Origin: Verrucomicrobiota bacterium
GTDB lineage: Bacteria; Verrucomicrobiota; Verrucomicrobiia; Chthoniobacterales; Chthoniobacteraceae
NCBI GenBank assembly: GCA_009885995.1
Contig: VFJQ01000001.1
Coordinates: 35,646-99,645, forward strand
DNA length: 64,000 bases
Direction: 5' to 3'
The notes beneath the pieces are model-generated. The model did not search any database. It had not been told where the DNA came from and saw only the letters and a list, made by a program, of their open reading frames with translations. A program made the position numbers and the translations under genes. Every line of letters starts with the position of its first letter. The first letter of the stretch is position 1. This document shows positions 40,827 to 49,897 of this stretch, piece after piece.

Positions 40827-41374
40827 AAGAAAAGTCCGTAGGCCTCATCGAACTCTCCAGCATCGCCGCCGGTTTCTCCGTCGCCGATTCCGCGCTGAAG
40901 GCGGGCAACGTGAAGCTGATGCTCTCGCGCTCCATCTGCTCGGGCAAATACATGATCCTCATCGCCGGCGACACCGCGAGCGTCGAGGCCGCCATCGCCA
41001 CCGGCAATGAAACCGCCGGCGGTTGCCTCATCGACCACATCGTCATCGCGAACCTGCACCCCGACGTGCTCAGCGCGATCGGCCGCACCTCGCCCGTCGA
41101 GCCCACCGGCGCGCTCGGCATCTTCGAGAGCTTCAATGTCGCCACGCTCATCAAAGCCGCCGACGCCGCCGCGAAGGCCGCCGACGTGCAACTCCTCGAA
41201 GTCCGCCTCGCCATGGCCCTCGGCGGAAAAGCCTTCTGCACCCTCACCGGCGACGTGAGCTCAGTCCAGGCCGCCGTCGCCGCCGGCCGCGCCGTCATCG
41301 CCGAAGCCGGCGTCCTCGTGAACGCCGTCGTGATCCCGCGTCCGCACCCGGACGTGTATCGCGAGGTGATCTGA
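40823..41374 (+). CDS. BMC-T shell protein, PduT-like with conserved pore cysteine
   Basis: ATG 40823 overlaps the previous stop (ATGA) and gives 183 residues with two fused BMC domains (KSVGLIELSSIAAGFSVADSALKAGNVKLML; ALGIFESFNVATLIKAADAAAKAADVQLLEV). Trimers form pseudohexamers. C39 in SRSICSGKYM sits where PduT has the Cys that holds a [4Fe-4S] cluster at the trimer pore. The direct coupling to the PduS-like gene supports an electron conduit through the shell. It is the last gene of the BMC operon. Confidence 0.94.
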   Translation: MKEKSVGLIELSSIAAGFSVADSALKAGNVKLMLSRSICSGKYMILIAGDTASVEAAIATGNETAGGCLIDHIVIANLHPDVLSAIGRTSPVEPTGALGIFESFNVATLIKAADAAAKAADVQLLEVRLAMALGGKAFCTLTGDVSSVQAAVAAGRAVIAEAGVLVNAVVIPRPHPDVYREVI

Positions 41375-41468
41375 GTTTCGGAGCCGGAACGGTGCGCACG
41401 TCGCGAATTGCTTCCGTTGACGAAGCCTCGGCACCTTTTTCAGGGCCAAGTGAATGGTTGCACGAGGT

Positions 41469-41498
41469 GCTTTTGAGGAAAGGGAAGCGTGTTAGAAT
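41469..41498 (+). promoter_or_regulatory. Candidate promoter of AAA ATPase gene, -10 box 9 bases before ATG
   Basis: GCTTTT (41469-41474), 18 bases and TAGAAT (41493-41498) precede CCGCGCCAC-ATG. The same arrangement occurs at 51762-51801. Confidence 0.42.
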
Positions 41499-41507
41499 CC
41501 GCGCCAC

Positions 41508-42974
41508 ATGATTACCCGGATCCAAATCGACGGATTCAAGAACCTGCGAAACGTTGATATTCGCCTTGATGCGTTCACGTGTGTCGCGGGCGGGAATGGT
41601 GTCGGGAAATCAAACCTGTTCGACGCCATCCGTTTTCTGAGTGCGCTGGCGGACGAGAAGAAGCTCGACGAAGCAGCCCGCACGGTTCGCGACGAGAATG
41701 ACAGAAGCGCAGACGCGAAAGCGATTTTCTTCCAGACGCCGAGCGGCAAGCTCTGCAAGGCGAGTTTCACAGTGGACATGGTGATTCCGGTCGAAGCGAG
41801 CGACGACCTCGGCCAAGCGGCGAAGGGCAAGACCACATTCGTCCGCTACGAATTGGAAGTCAGACACCGCGAGACTCTCGATGAGCGCCAGCAATACGGA
41901 GAGATTCAAATCCTGCGTGAGTCACTGATGCCGCTGCCCATTAGCAAGGCGTTCTCGGCGCTCGGATTCGTCCACTCCCCAGCATGGCGTCAGTCGGTCA
42001 TCACAGGTCGCCGCACCGTCCCGTTCATCTCGACTGCGGCAAAGGGCGATGAAATCATCATCAAAGTTCATCAAGACGGCGAAGGCAGGCGTGGATTGGG
42101 GCGGGCCTACGAACGTCCGGCGCGCAAGTTGCCACGAACGGTGCTTTCGTCGGCTGCAGCGGACAACCCCACGATGATGTGCGTGAAAGCCGAGATGCGT
42201 TCGTGGGAACTTCTCCAACTCGAACCTTCGGCAATGCGGCGGGCCGATTCGCGGAGCCAAGAACCCATCATGGACTCAAACGGAGCGCACTTGCCGGCCA
42301 CGCTGAACCGTCTCGCGGGGCGCGGGACAAAGGACAAACTCGCAGCAAACTTGTATCAGGAAATCGGCAACCGGCTTGCCGAGTTGCTGGGCGATGTGCG
42401 CCAAATCGAAGTCGAGGACAACGAACGAACGGACACGCTCACCATTTTCGCGGTCGGGAAGGACGGAACCCGGATTCCCGCGCGCTCGCTGTCCGACGGC
42501 ACGTTGCGCTTCCTCGCGCTGCTGGTGAAGGAACTCGACACGCAAAGCCGTGGAGTCATCTGCCTCGAAGAGCCGGAGAACGGCATCCATCCACAGCGAA
42601 TCCCGGCAATGCTCAAGCTGCTCCGCGATATCGCCGCCGACACCACTTCGCCAAGCGATGACGACAACCCGCTCCGACAGGTCATCTTCAACACTCACTC
42701 GCCATCCATCGTCCAACAGCTCGAATCGGACTCTCTTCTCATCGCCGAAAGCGCGCCGTTTCTCTGCGAAGGCAAGCAAGTGGCCACGGTTCGTTTTGGA
42801 TGCCTGCGGAACTCATGGAGATCAAAGTTGCCCGAGCGCCCACACGTCGCGTCACTTTCCAAGCTGCTCGCCTACCTCCGCCCGTCGTCTGCCGCTGTGA
42901 ACGGCGATACCCCGCGTAAACCACGGCTCATTGACAGCGAAGAAACCAAACAGTTCTTGCTCAAACTCGCGTAG
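41508..42974 (+). CDS. AAA/ABC-type ATPase (AAA_15/AAA_21, OLD-like) of a putative defence pair
   Basis: The 488-residue product has Walker A GGNGVGKSNLF (28-38), an ABC-type signature LSDGTLRFLALL near 327, Walker B GVICLEEPENGIHP near 347-357 and an H-loop FNTHSPSIVQQL. This is the RecF/OLD-type ATPase layout. It lacks a fused TOPRIM domain, and the gene 6 bases downstream could supply one. Two-gene ATPase plus TOPRIM-type systems (for example PARIS and other OLD-like systems) act in phage defence. The base composition is less extreme in GC3 than that of its neighbours, which suggests transfer. Confidence 0.82.
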   Translation: MITRIQIDGFKNLRNVDIRLDAFTCVAGGNGVGKSNLFDAIRFLSALADEKKLDEAARTVRDENDRSADAKAIFFQTPSGKLCKASFTVDMVIPVEASDDLGQAAKGKTTFVRYELEVRHRETLDERQQYGEIQILRESLMPLPISKAFSALGFVHSPAWRQSVITGRRTVPFISTAAKGDEIIIKVHQDGEGRRGLGRAYERPARKLPRTVLSSAAADNPTMMCVKAEMRSWELLQLEPSAMRRADSRSQEPIMDSNGAHLPATLNRLAGRGTKDKLAANLYQEIGNRLAELLGDVRQIEVEDNERTDTLTIFAVGKDGTRIPARSLSDGTLRFLALLVKELDTQSRGVICLEEPENGIHPQRIPAMLKLLRDIAADTTSPSDDDNPLRQVIFNTHSPSIVQQLESDSLLIAESAPFLCEGKQVATVRFGCLRNSWRSKLPERPHVASLSKLLAYLRPSSAAVNGDTPRKPRLIDSEETKQFLLKLA

Positions 42975-42980
42975 CAGCAA

Positions 42981-43604
42981 ATGCGGCACATCCAGTTCAC
43001 GCTTTTCGCCGACGGCCCCACTGACTGCGCTCTTCTTCCGATTCTCGACTGGCTCATACGCGAAACACACGGGCCGGAAACAGTCGCACACGAGTTCTTG
43101 TCTAAACCCGAGTTGCGTTCCGACTTGAGTTTTCCCGACAGACTTCAAACCGCGCTGGAGCTTGCGCCGTGCGATGTGCTTTTCGTTCACCGCGACGCAG
43201 AGAAGCAGGACCCTCAGCTTCGCTACGAAGAAATCACCGCCGCCGTCACCGCGCTCCAATTGCCGGGAACGAAAATCCCCCACGTGTGCATCGTCCCGAT
43301 TCGGATGACGGAGGCTTGGCTTCTCACCGACGAGGGAGCCATCCGGAAAGCGGCAGGTCGGCCGAATAGCACTGATCCTCTCGTTCTGCCAAAGCTGACT
43401 CGGCTTGAAAGTTTACCCGACCCAAAGGCGACGCTGCATCAGCTCCTGCGCGAAGCGTCAGGGAAGAAAGGGAGACGTCTGGCGTCATTCGATGTGCGCG
43501 ATGCGGCAGCATTGGTTTCCGACTGCACTCCTTCGTTTGCCCCCTTGCGTCAGTTGGGCGCGTTTGCGCGGCTGGAGGCCGACTTGCGGAAGCTGTCGCT
43601 ATAA
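42981..43604 (+). CDS. DUF4276/TOPRIM-like partner of the AAA ATPase
   Basis: The 207-residue product begins with a TOPRIM-like strand and loop (QFTLFADGPTDCALLPILDWL), in which Asp stands where TOPRIM proteins usually have catalytic Glu. A second acidic block follows (CDVLFVHRDAEKQD), as in the DxD part of TOPRIM, then PIRMTEAWLLTDEGAIRKAAGRP, which resembles DUF4276 proteins. It probably acts as a metal-dependent nuclease effector controlled by the upstream ATPase. The family call is by pattern only. Confidence 0.62.
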   Translation: MRHIQFTLFADGPTDCALLPILDWLIRETHGPETVAHEFLSKPELRSDLSFPDRLQTALELAPCDVLFVHRDAEKQDPQLRYEEITAAVTALQLPGTKIPHVCIVPIRMTEAWLLTDEGAIRKAAGRPNSTDPLVLPKLTRLESLPDPKATLHQLLREASGKKGRRLASFDVRDAAALVSDCTPSFAPLRQLGAFARLEADLRKLSL

Positions 43605-43656
43605 GGCAAGCCCGCAACTGCTCGCGTCATGGGAACCGCTGAACTATGCAGACGGG

Positions 43657-46056
43657 ATGAGCCCGCAGACTGACCTCGCCGCCCAACTCGCCACCGCTCG
43701 CGCGGAGTGTGCGAGCCTGGCGGAGGAGAATCGGCGGTTGCGGCAGCGGCATGGCGAAGGGGAAGCGCCAGCGCAGGCCGTGCAGCACGACGCGAAGCTT
43801 GCCGTCACTCACCACTCGGCGCCAGCGGAGAAGGTCGCGCTTTTCCGCGCGCTGTTCCGAGGGCGGGAGGATGTGTTTGCGGTGCGGTGGGAGAATCACG
43901 GCAAGGTGGGATACTCGCCGGCGTGCATCCGCGACTGGAACGTGCGCGATGCGGACGGGAAGCCGAAGCGCACGCTCATCCCACTCACGGACGATGCGAT
44001 CTTCGACCACCTCGCCGGGCGGCATGTCGCCGGCGTGTATCCGCTGCAGCACGATGAGACGTGCTGGTTCCTCGCTGCGGATTTCGACAAGGCCGCGTGG
44101 CAGGACGACGCGGCGGCGTTCCTCGCGGCGTGCGACGAGTGGAGCGTGCCGGCGGCGCTGGAGCGGTCGCGCTCCGGCAAGGGCGCGCACGTTTGGATGT
44201 TCTTTGCCGAGCCGGTCGCAGCGTCGATCGCGCGCAAACTCGGCTCCGCGCTGCTCACGCGCGCGATGGAGCGCCGGCACCAACTCGGCCTCGATTCCTA
44301 CGACCGCCTTTTCCCGAATCAGGACACGATGCCGAAGGGCGGCTTCGGCAACCTCATCGCGCTTCCGCTCCAGCACGCCGCGCGTGAACAAGGCAACAGC
44401 GTCTTCGTGGACGCCGCGTTCGCGCCGCACGCGGACCAGTGGGCGTTTCTTTCGTCGGTGAAAAGAACGCCGCCTGCACAGCTCGAATCGCTCGTGCGCG
44501 AAGCCGAACGCACGGGCCGTGTCATCGGTCTGCGCCTGCCGCTCGACGACGACGACGCCGCCGAGCCGTGGAAGCTCGCGCCTTCGCGCACGCGGAAGGA
44601 GCCACCGATCACCGAGCCGCTGCCCGCGAGCGTCGGCGTCGTCCGCGCGAATCTCGTCTTCATCGAAAAGACGGGGTTGCCCTCCGCGATGCTGAACCGC
44701 CTTCTGCGGCTCGCTGCGTTTCAGAATCCCGAGTTCTACCGCGCTCAGGCCATGCGGCTCTCCACGTTTGGAAAGCCGCGCGTCATTCGCTGCGGCGAGG
44801 AATTTCCGCTCCACATCGCTCTCCCGCGCGGCTGCCTCGATGACGTGCTCTCGCTGCTGAAGGCGCACAGGATCACGGCGAAAGTGCGCGACGAGCGTTT
44901 CGCGGGCACGCCGATCAGCGCAGCGTTTCGTGGCGAACTCCGCCCGGAACAACTCCGCGCCGCCGACGCGCTGCTCGCGCACGACGACGGCGTGCTCTCC
45001 GCCACGACCGCCTTCGGCAAAACGGTGGTCGCCGCGCACATCATCGCTGGTCGCGGGGTGAACACGCTCGTGCTCGTCCATCGCCGGCAGCTCATGGACC
45101 AGTGGCGCGAACGGCTCGCCACTTTCCTCGACCTCCCGCCCACGGACATCGGCCAAATCGGCGGCGGCAAAACGAAACGCACCGGCATCGTGGATGTCGC
45201 CGTCATCCAGAGCCTCGTGCGCAAAGGCGCGGTGAAGGACTTCGTTGCCGAATACGGCCATGTCGTCGTGGACGAATGTCATCACCTGTCCGCGTTCAGC
45301 TTCGAGCAAGTCATGCGTGCGGCGAAGGCGCGCCACATTCTCGGCCTCACCGCAACGCCGTTTCGCAAAGACGGCCATCACCCGATCATCTTCATGCAGT
45401 GCGGTCCCGTGCGGCACGTCGTGGACGCCCGCGTGCAGGCGGCAGCGAGGCCTTTCCGCCACATCGTCCTCCCGCGCGCGACCACCTTTCATGCACCGCC
45501 GGACGCGGTGGAGATTCACCAATTCTATGCCGCGCTCGCCGCTGATCCGCGCCGCAACGATTTCATCATCGCCGACGTGCTCGCCGCCGTCCGCGAAGGC
45601 CGCAGTCCGCTCGTCCTCACCGAACGCACCGCGCATCTCGACGAGCTCGCTGCCCGGCTTCACTGCGAAGTGCCGCACATTATTACTCTGCGCGGAGGCA
45701 TGGGCGAAAAGCAGCGTCGCGCGCTCGCCGACACACTCGCCGCGATCCCCGCCGACGCCTCGCGCGTGCTGCTCGCCACGGGGCGCTACATCGGCGAGGG
45801 CTTCGACGACGCGCGCCTCGACACGCTCTTTCTCGCCATGCCCGTCTCATGGCGCGGCACGCTCGCGCAATACGCCGGTCGCCTCCACCGCCTGCGCGAC
45901 AGCAAACGCGAAGTTCGCATCCTCGACTACGTGGACGGCGCCGTCCCGCTTTTCAACGCGATGTTCGACAAGCGCCGCAAAGGCTACGCGGCCATCGGCT
46001 ACGACGTGGTGATCGATGAAGCGCAGACTTGCCCCACCGCGGCGGCGCGCGGTTGA
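43657..46056 (+). CDS. TOTE-family archaeo-eukaryotic primase fused to a superfamily 2 helicase
   Basis: ATG 43657 gives 799 residues. A short coiled coil (CASLAEENRRLRQRHGE) precedes the AEP-type primase domain: KVALFRALFRGREDVFAVRWE, metal-binding FLAADFDKAAW near 138-148, and ERSRSGKGAHVWMFF near 168. The text YDRLFPNQDTMPKGGFGNLIALPLQ is diagnostic of the TOTE conflict-system primase. The helicase half has SATTAFGKTVVAA near 448, VVDECHHLSAF near 538, LTATPFRKDG and a C-terminal helicase motif (IGEGFDDARLDTLFLAMP, QYAGRLHR). TOTE systems are predicted to respond to invading or transposing DNA. The ORF appears intact. Confidence 0.9.
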   Translation: MSPQTDLAAQLATARAECASLAEENRRLRQRHGEGEAPAQAVQHDAKLAVTHHSAPAEKVALFRALFRGREDVFAVRWENHGKVGYSPACIRDWNVRDADGKPKRTLIPLTDDAIFDHLAGRHVAGVYPLQHDETCWFLAADFDKAAWQDDAAAFLAACDEWSVPAALERSRSGKGAHVWMFFAEPVAASIARKLGSALLTRAMERRHQLGLDSYDRLFPNQDTMPKGGFGNLIALPLQHAAREQGNSVFVDAAFAPHADQWAFLSSVKRTPPAQLESLVREAERTGRVIGLRLPLDDDDAAEPWKLAPSRTRKEPPITEPLPASVGVVRANLVFIEKTGLPSAMLNRLLRLAAFQNPEFYRAQAMRLSTFGKPRVIRCGEEFPLHIALPRGCLDDVLSLLKAHRITAKVRDERFAGTPISAAFRGELRPEQLRAADALLAHDDGVLSATTAFGKTVVAAHIIAGRGVNTLVLVHRRQLMDQWRERLATFLDLPPTDIGQIGGGKTKRTGIVDVAVIQSLVRKGAVKDFVAEYGHVVVDECHHLSAFSFEQVMRAAKARHILGLTATPFRKDGHHPIIFMQCGPVRHVVDARVQAAARPFRHIVLPRATTFHAPPDAVEIHQFYAALAADPRRNDFIIADVLAAVREGRSPLVLTERTAHLDELAARLHCEVPHIITLRGGMGEKQRRALADTLAAIPADASRVLLATGRYIGEGFDDARLDTLFLAMPVSWRGTLAQYAGRLHRLRDSKREVRILDYVDGAVPLFNAMFDKRRKGYAAIGYDVVIDEAQTCPTAAARG

Positions 46057-46064
46057 GTCAGTGC

Positions 46065-48746
46065 ATGGCTGTCAAAAAATCCTCGCAACTCACGCTCCAC
46101 GACCGGCTCTCGCGGCTTACGATTCAGCAGGCGGCGAAATGGCTCGGGCCGAATGGCGCGAAGCTGCTCGCGGATGCGGGCAAGGACCAGAGCGAGATCG
46201 AGCCGACGGATGTTTCATGGCCGGATGATGTGACCTTTCAAATGCTGCTGCGTCCGGCGAGGCGCGAGCCCGTGGTGGTGACGCTCACGCGTGCGGCGGC
46301 GGGGCGCGATGGGGTGCGCTGGGCTTGCAGCGAGCGGAACGATGCGCCGGCGTGGGTTGCGATCGTGCTGGCGTTTTTGCTGGAGGAAAAGACGGCGCTT
46401 GGGCTCGCAGCGCCGCCGCCGGATGAGCAGAAGCTACCGCTGGAACTCCTCGACGAAGCAGCGCTCAAACGCCGCGCGCTTGCCGAGCGCGAGCAGCGGG
46501 CGCACGAGGAGAAGATGGACGTGTCGCGCATCGCGGGTGGTGAGGGACCGTGGCGTGACTACATCGTGAAAAGTGCGCTCTCGGGGAAGTCGTATCGCGT
46601 CGCGCTGCGTGGACTGGCGCGCGGGGAGTCGTTTTGCGCGTGTCCGGATTTTCGCAAGAACACGCTCGGCACTTGCAAGCATCTGCTCCGCGTCATCGCG
46701 TGGGCGAGGAAGAAGCACACGCCCGCTGAGATGGCGCGCGCGTGGGTGCCGGATCGGCTCGCGATTCACATGCGCTACGATGGCGAGCCGCGGCTCGCGC
46801 TCGAAATCCCGCCGAAAACATGGCCGGGCACGATGAAGCTGCTCAAGCGTTGGCGCGGCCGCTGCGCGACGACGGATGACGAGCGGCGGAGCTTTTCTCG
46901 CTCGTGCAAAAGCTCGATTCGGCTGGCGAGAGCGTGCTCGTTTTCCCCGATGCCGAGGAGCGCATCGGCCACGCGCTGCACCGGCGGCGGCTCGCGGGCG
47001 TCGTCGCGGAGATCCGCAACAATCCCGCGTCGCATCCGCTGCGGACGACGCTTTTGAAATGCGAACTGCTGCCCTACCAGCTCGACGGCATCGCCTTCGC
47101 CGCGGGGGCGGGGCGCGCGGTGCTCGCGGATGAAATGGGTCTCGGCAAAACGATTCAGGGCGTCGGCGTCGCGGAGTTCCTCGCGCACAACGCTGGCATC
47201 GCGCGCGTGCTCATCGTCTGCCCCGCGTCGCTGAAATCGCAGTGGAAGGCGGAGATTGAAAAGTTCAGCGGGCGCAGCGTGCAGCTCGTCGCGGGGCGGC
47301 TCGCCGAGCGCGAGGCGCAGTATGCCAGCCCGGCGTTTTTCACCGTGTGCAACTACGAGCAGGTGCTCCGCGACTTCCTGCCCATCGAGCGCGCGGCGTG
47401 GGATCTCATCATCCTCGACGAAGGCCAGCGCATCAAAAACTGGGAGGCGCAGACCGCGCGCATCATCAAGTCGCTCCGTTCGCGCTTCGCCCTCGTGCTC
47501 ACCGGCACGCCGATCGAAAACCGGCTCGATGACCTTTTTAGCATTGTCGAGTTCATCGACGACCAGCGGCTCGGGCCAGCGTTCCGTTTCCTCCACCGCC
47601 ACCGCACGGCGAGCGAGACAGGGAAAGTGCTCGGCTACAAAAATCTCGCCGCGCTCCGCCGTGCCATCGCGCCCGTGCTCCTGCGCCGCACGCGTGTGAG
47701 CGTCGCGCTCGACCTGCCGCCGCGCACGAAGGAAATCGTCCGCATCGCGCCGACCGACGAGCAGCTCAAGATGCACAATGCGCACTTGCAGGTCGTCGCG
47801 AGCATCACGTCGAAAAAGTTCATCACCGAGATGGACCTCATGCGCCTGCGCCGCGCGCATGGCGGCGGACAGCACCTTCCTCGTGGATAAACAGCCGCCC
47901 GGCTTTTCCTCGAAGCTCGAGCGCCTCGCCGAGTTGCTCGCCGCGCTCATCGCCGAGCCGGAGCGGAAAATCATCATCTTCAGCGAATGGACCACGATGC
48001 TGAACCTCATCGAGCCGGTGCTGAAAAACTTGCGCGCCGGCTTCGTGCGGCTCGACGGCTCCGTGCCGCAGGCGAAGCGCAAGCAGATCGTCGCCGAGTT
48101 CCAGCGCGAGGCGAAGTGCCGCGTCTTCCTAACCACGAACGCCGGCAGCACCGGCCTCAACCTGCAAGCCGCAGACACCGTCATCAACGTGGACCTCCCG
48201 TGGAACCCCGCGATGCTGGACCAGCGCATCGCCCGCGCGCACCGCATGGGGCAGCGGCGCAAAGTCCACGTCTATCTCCTCATCACCGAGCGCACCATCG
48301 AGGAGGGCCTGCTCGCCACGCTGGGCGCGAAGCACGAACTCGCCAACGCCGTCCTCGACCCCGACAGCGACCTCACGGAAGTCGAACTCCAAAGCGGCAC
48401 CGAAGCCCTCAAGCGCCGCCTTGAAATCCTGCTCGGCGCGCACGAAGCGGCGCCCGCCGACATCAGCGTGGAGCTGCGCGCGCGCGCCGACGCCGCCGCG
48501 CTCGCCGAGCGCAAAACGCGCGTCGCCGAAGCCGGTGGCCAGCTCCTCGGCGCAGCGTTCACTTTCCTCGGCCAGCTCATCCCCACCGCCGGCGAGCCAA
48601 ATCCCGCCGCTGCCGCCGCGATCCGCGAGCGCCTCAGCGAGTGTGTCGAGACCGGCGAAGACGGACGCCCGCGCCTGAACGTCACCTTGCCGAACGCCGA
48701 CGCGTTGAGCGCGCTCGCCGACGCGCTCGCGCGGCTGATGAAGTAG
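46065..48746 (+). pseudogene. SWIM-SNF2 family helicase, disrupted by two frameshifts
   Basis: Three open frames together encode one SNF2 protein. Frame A (46065 to ~46885) has the SWIM zinc finger FCACPDFRKNTLGTCKHLLR. Frame B (~46885 to ~47858) has LADEMGLGKTIQ, ILDEGQRIKNWE and LTGTPIENRLDDL. Frame C (~47858 to 48746) has FSEWTTMLNLIEPVLKN and TTNAGSTGLNLQAADTVINVDLPWNPAMLDQRIARAHRMGQ. The first break is consistent with one missing base in GAGCGGCGGAG, the second with two missing bases near GCGCGCATGGCG. The gene starts 8 bases after the TOTE gene. It may be a true pseudogene or carry assembly errors. Confidence 0.85.
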
Positions 48747-48801
48747 TCGGCAGATTGAAGCGCTGACTGACGGTCAAGCCCCGGCTTGTCCTCCACACAT
48801 C

Positions 48802-49881
48802 GTGCCGCTACGAGAGCCGGTCGTGAACACTCCGCCGCCCGACTCCACGCCGAACCCCAATCCCATCGAACCCGCGCCGCGCGATGGCTGGTCGCGCCGC
48901 ACGGCGCTCAAGTCCGCGCTCGCCGCCGTCGGCGCCGCCACGCTCGCGCCGGTGGCGGGCAGCGCTGCCGAGAGCGCCGCAAAGCCCGACGCTCGACGCG
49001 CCTCGCCGAAGCGCTACGACATGAAAAAGTCGATCAACCTGTGGGCGTTTCCCTACCCCGACCGGATGAACCTGCGCGAGTGCCTCCAACTCGCGAAGGA
49101 CGCGGGCTTCGACGGGATCGAGTTGAACTACGACCTCGACAACGACCTCTCGCCCAAGGCCGGCGCGAAAGAGTTCGCCGCGATCCGGCAGATGGCGGAC
49201 AAAATCGGCATCCAGATCAGCGGCCTGTGCTCGTTCCTATTCTGGCCGTATCCGTTGACGAGCAACGACCCCGCGAAGCGCGCGCGCGGTCTCGAGCTCG
49301 CCGGCAAGATCGCGCAGGCAGCGAGCGATCTCGGCGTGGAAAACGTGCTCGTCGTGCCCGGTGCCGTTCACATCCCGTGGCGCACCGACCACGAGCCCGT
49401 GCCCAATGATGTGTGCGACCAGCGCGCCCGCGAAGCCGTGGGCCAGCTCGTGAAATCCGCCGAGAAGCTCAAGGTCTTCCTCAACATCGAGAACATCTTT
49501 TTCAACGGCTACCTGATGACCCCGATGGAAATGAACGCTTTCGTCGATCACTTCGGCAGCGAGCGCGTCCGCATCCATTTCGACACGGGCAACATCTCCA
49601 TGTTCCAGCACGCCGAGCACTGGGTGCCGATCATGGGCAAGCGGACGAAGAACATTCACTTCAAGGAGTTCACGAAGAAGGGCACCGACTACTCGCTGGA
49701 GACTTTCCGTCCGCTGCTCGACGGCACGACCAACTGGCCCGCCGTCATGGAGTCGCTCGATGCGACCGGCTACCGCGGCTACGTGACCTTCGAATATTTT
49801 CACCCCTATCTGCACTATCCCGAGGCACTCATCCACCAGACCAGCGACTCGTTGGATCGGATGCTGGGGCGGAAGGCGTGA
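48802..49881 (+). CDS. Tat-exported sugar phosphate isomerase/epimerase-like TIM barrel
   Basis: The 359-residue product (GTG 48802; GTG 48823 is also possible) has a twin-arginine signal ([26 protein letters not shown]). An AP endonuclease 2/xylose isomerase-type barrel follows ([78 protein letters not shown]). Conserved Glu, Asp and His residues at the strand ends suggest a metal site. It probably acts on a sugar in the periplasm. It lies between two broken helicase genes but has no obvious link to them. Confidence 0.85.
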   Translation: MPLREPVVNTPPPDSTPNPNPIEPAPRDGWSRRTALKSALAAVGAATLAPVAGSAAESAAKPDARRASPKRYDMKKSINLWAFPYPDRMNLRECLQLAKDAGFDGIELNYDLDNDLSPKAGAKEFAAIRQMADKIGIQISGLCSFLFWPYPLTSNDPAKRARGLELAGKIAQAASDLGVENVLVVPGAVHIPWRTDHEPVPNDVCDQRAREAVGQLVKSAEKLKVFLNIENIFFNGYLMTPMEMNAFVDHFGSERVRIHFDTGNISMFQHAEHWVPIMGKRTKNIHFKEFTKKGTDYSLETFRPLLDGTTNWPAVMESLDATGYRGYVTFEYFHPYLHYPEALIHQTSDSLDRMLGRKA

Positions 49882-49897
49882 ACGACCGACGCCCACG

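Noticed and set aside
43627-45678. 683-residue minus-strand ORF
   Set aside because: It lies entirely antisense to the TOTE primase-helicase gene, which has all family motifs. Long antisense ORFs are expected in DNA this rich in GC.
48770-48795. Small hairpin CAAGCC/GGCTTG after the SNF2 pseudogene as a terminator
   Set aside because: The stem is only 6 bp with a 2-base gap and there is no T-run after it.
49034-49052. CCCTACCCC in the TIM-barrel gene as a repeat end
   Set aside because: It encodes the conserved FPYPDR text of the protein and has no partner end.
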